From positions 1 through 14,677 of the forward strand of contig CAKTNU010000017.1 in assembly GCA_934589325.1 (NCBI GenBank): DNA of 14,677 nucleotides, written 5' to 3'. This document shows, piece by piece, positions 12,982 through 14,677 of the stretch. The notes beneath the pieces are model-generated. The model was not told where the DNA came from. It made no database searches and worked only from the letters and a program-made list of their open reading frames with translations. This DNA comes from an uncultured Oscillospiraceae bacterium. GTDB taxonomy: Bacteria > Bacillota_A > Clostridia > Oscillospirales > Oscillospiraceae. How positions within the stretch are numbered: position 1 is the stretch's first letter; every line of letters begins with the position of its first letter. The position numbers were made by a program, and so were the translations under genes.

Positions 12982-14677
12982 ATGAGAAGCAACGAAAAAT
13001 TCACCCAGCGCGCCGAGTACGCCATTGAAAAGGCCGGCACCGCCGCCGGAAGCATGGGGCACAGCTACGTAGGCACGGAGCACCTGCTCCTCGGCATACT
13101 GCTTGAGGGCGACGGCGTCGGCGCACGCATCCTGCGCCGGCGCGGCATAACGGAGCGCGCACTCCGCAGCGCCATTACGGAGCTGGATGGTGTCGGCGCG
13201 CCCTCATCGCCGGAGCACTGCCTCACCGCACGGGCACGCAGTGCATTTGAGCGCGCCGCGGCCGAAAGCGAGGCATTGGGGCAGAATTATATCGGTACGG
13301 AGCATCTGCTCCTCGGCATACTGCGCCAGCCCGACTGCGGCGGTGCCGGACTGCTCAATTCACTCGGCGCAAATATCAACGACCTCTACAGCGACATTAT
13401 GGATGTCTTCGGCAATCCGTCATCGCACGGCAGAGCGCAGCAGGTCGGTGCAGCCCGCAGTACTATACGCCGCGCCGAGACAAAGATCCTAGACCAGTAC
13501 AGCCGCGACCTGACCGAAATGGCACTCTGCGGCAAGATAGACCCGGTAGTCGGGCGCGGCGGCGAGATTCGGCGCGCCGTGCAGATACTGAGCCGCCGCA
13601 CAAAGAATAACCCCGTCCTCGTTGGGGAGCCGGGCGTCGGCAAAACCGCCGTTGCCGAGGGTCTTGCGATGCAGGTCGCCCGCGGCAACGCTCCGGCGGA
13701 GCTTGTAGGCAAGCGCATCGTCTCACTCGACATTCCGGCTATGCTGGCTGGGACAAAGTACCGCGGCGACTTCGAGGAGCGCGTCAAGTCGGTCCTCAAG
13801 GATGTGAAGCGGGCGGGCGACGTGATACTCTTCATCGACGAGCTGCACACGATCATCGGCGCCGGAAGCGCTGAGGGCGCAATAGACGCAGCAAACATCC
13901 TGAAGCCCGCCCTCGGCCGCGGCGAGGTGCAGATAATCGGAGCGACAACTCCCGAGGAGTACCGCCGCCATATCGAGAAGGACGCCGCGCTCGAGCGCCG
14001 TTTTCAGCCGGTGCGCGTCGCCGAGCCCGACAGGAAGCAGACGCTTGAAATGCTGAAAAGTCTGCGCGGCGCACTCGAACACCATCACAAGCTGAAGATA
14101 AGCGACGAGGCCGTGACCGCGGCATACGAGCTTTCGGTGCGCTATATAAACGACCGATTCCTGCCTGACAAAGCTATCGACCTGCTGGACGAGGCGGCAG
14201 CCGGGCTGCACGTCTCCGGCGGGAAGCGCGTGCTTATGGGCAGCGACATCGCCGAGGTAGTATCGCTATGGACGGATATCCCCGTGACCGGCATCGACGA
14301 GGACGAGTCCGCACGTCTGCGCAACCTTGAAGCGGAGCTGAAAAAGCGTATCGTCGGGCAGGACGAGGCCGTGTCCGCCGTCGCCCGTGCGATACGGCGC
14401 AGCCGCGTCGGTCTCAAGGATCCGAAGCATCCGGTCGGCAGCTTTCTCTTCCTCGGCCCGACCGGTGTCGGCAAGACCGAGCTCTGCCGCGCTCTGGCGC
14501 AGACGGTCTACGGCGACGAAAACGCCATGATACGCCTCGATATGTCCGAGTATATGGAGAAGCACTCGGTCAGCCGTCTGATCGGCTCGCCCCCGGGCTA
14601 TGTCGGCTACGAGGAGGGCGGCCAGCTCACCGAGAAGGTACTCGGTGCTGTCCGCCCGAATGGTCCCGCCGTGGAGC
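12982..14677 (+). CDS. clpC: ClpC-family AAA+ unfoldase lacking the middle domain, 3' truncated by window end
   Basis: The frame is open to the window end (565 codons). ATG 12982 is preceded by GGAGGG at 12967-12972. Domains: double Clp N-domain (about 1-145, with [10 protein letters not shown] repeated), first AAA+ module with Walker A GEPGVGKT 215-222, pore loop KYRGDF 259-264, Walker B ILFIDE 282-287 and ALERRF 336-341. The second module has Walker A GPTGVGKT 492-499 and pore loop GYVGYEEGG 539-547. It unfolds proteins and normally feeds them to ClpP. The sequence DEAAA (403-407) passes within about 13 residues to [15 protein letters not shown] (421-435). ClpC has a ~60-70 residue coiled-coil M/UVR domain at this point, the docking site for MecA and McsB, and it is missing. 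No ctsR, mcsA or mcsB precedes the gene. The seen NBD2 start is ClpC-like, not ClpA-like. Confidence 0.92.
   Translation, partial: MRSNEKFTQRAEYAIEKAGTAAGSMGHSYVGTEHLLLGILLEGDGVGARILRRRGITERALRSAITELDGVGAPSSPEHCLTARARSAFERAAAESEALGQNYIGTEHLLLGILRQPDCGGAGLLNSLGANINDLYSDIMDVFGNPSSHGRAQQVGAARSTIRRAETKILDQYSRDLTEMALCGKIDPVVGRGGEIRRAVQILSRRTKNNPVLVGEPGVGKTAVAEGLAMQVARGNAPAELVGKRIVSLDIPAMLAGTKYRGDFEERVKSVLKDVKRAGDVILFIDELHTIIGAGSAEGAIDAANILKPALGRGEVQIIGATTPEEYRRHIEKDAALERRFQPVRVAEPDRKQTLEMLKSLRGALEHHHKLKISDEAVTAAYELSVRYINDRFLPDKAIDLLDEAAAGLHVSGGKRVLMGSDIAEVVSLWTDIPVTGIDEDESARLRNLEAELKKRIVGQDEAVSAVARAIRRSRVGLKDPKHPVGSFLFLGPTGVGKTELCRALAQTVYGDENAMIRLDMSEYMEKHSVSRLIGSPPGYVGYEEGGQLTEKVLGAVRPNGPAVE

Overview
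The window looks like chromosomal DNA from a moderately GC-rich, anaerobic Firmicute of the class Clostridia (Oscillospiraceae/Ruminococcaceae type). The reasons are an 8-cysteine clostridial ferredoxin, a BceRS-like two-component pair, a heterodimeric ABC exporter under a MarR regulator, a glycine riboswitch on an AGCS symporter, an ECF S component and ClpC. Strong AGGAGG-type ribosome binding sites and sigma-A promoters occur throughout. No mobile element, CRISPR array, rRNA or tRNA gene was seen.

Layout. (1) 3-1267, plus: the 3' part of an ABC-F ATPase gene, then a small gene for a protein that resembles the export chaperone SecB. A perfect bidirectional terminator (1282-1314) separates these from the next, converging block. 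(2) 5565-1341, minus: an operon of a MarR regulator, two half-transporters forming a heterodimeric multidrug-type ABC exporter, and a 54-residue protein that looks like an ACT-domain protein with its middle removed. (3) 6854-5749, minus: a short-chain dehydrogenase and an unrecognised 108-residue protein, closed by a terminator at 5696-5733. (4) 6998-8637, plus: a response regulator and histidine kinase of the BceRS type, overlapping by ATGA, with a good sigma-A promoter but no BceAB transporter beside them.

(5) 8653-11026, plus: a consensus promoter, a single-aptamer glycine riboswitch with an intrinsic terminator, an AGCS Na+/alanine-glycine symporter, and a cyclodeaminase/cyclohydrolase of folate one-carbon metabolism. 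The latter has its own promoter, whose -10 box lies in the symporter's terminator hairpin. Together they suggest a glycine and one-carbon supply cluster. (6) 11111-11707, plus: an ECF transporter S component with its own promoter, ending in a terminator shared with a convergent TrmN6-like methyltransferase (12455-11745, minus). (7) 12775-12605, minus: a 2[4Fe-4S] ferredoxin, divergent from (8) 12982-end, plus: a ClpC-family AAA+ unfoldase cut by the window end. This ClpC lacks the middle (M/UVR) domain and has no ctsR-mcsA-mcsB genes before it.

No clearly new multi-gene system is visible. The points most worth a second look are the M-domain-less ClpC, the apparently internally deleted ACT mini-gene, the SecB-like protein behind the ABC-F gene, the singlet glycine riboswitch with a competing leader hairpin, the promoter nested in a terminator, and the two-component pair without its usual transporter.
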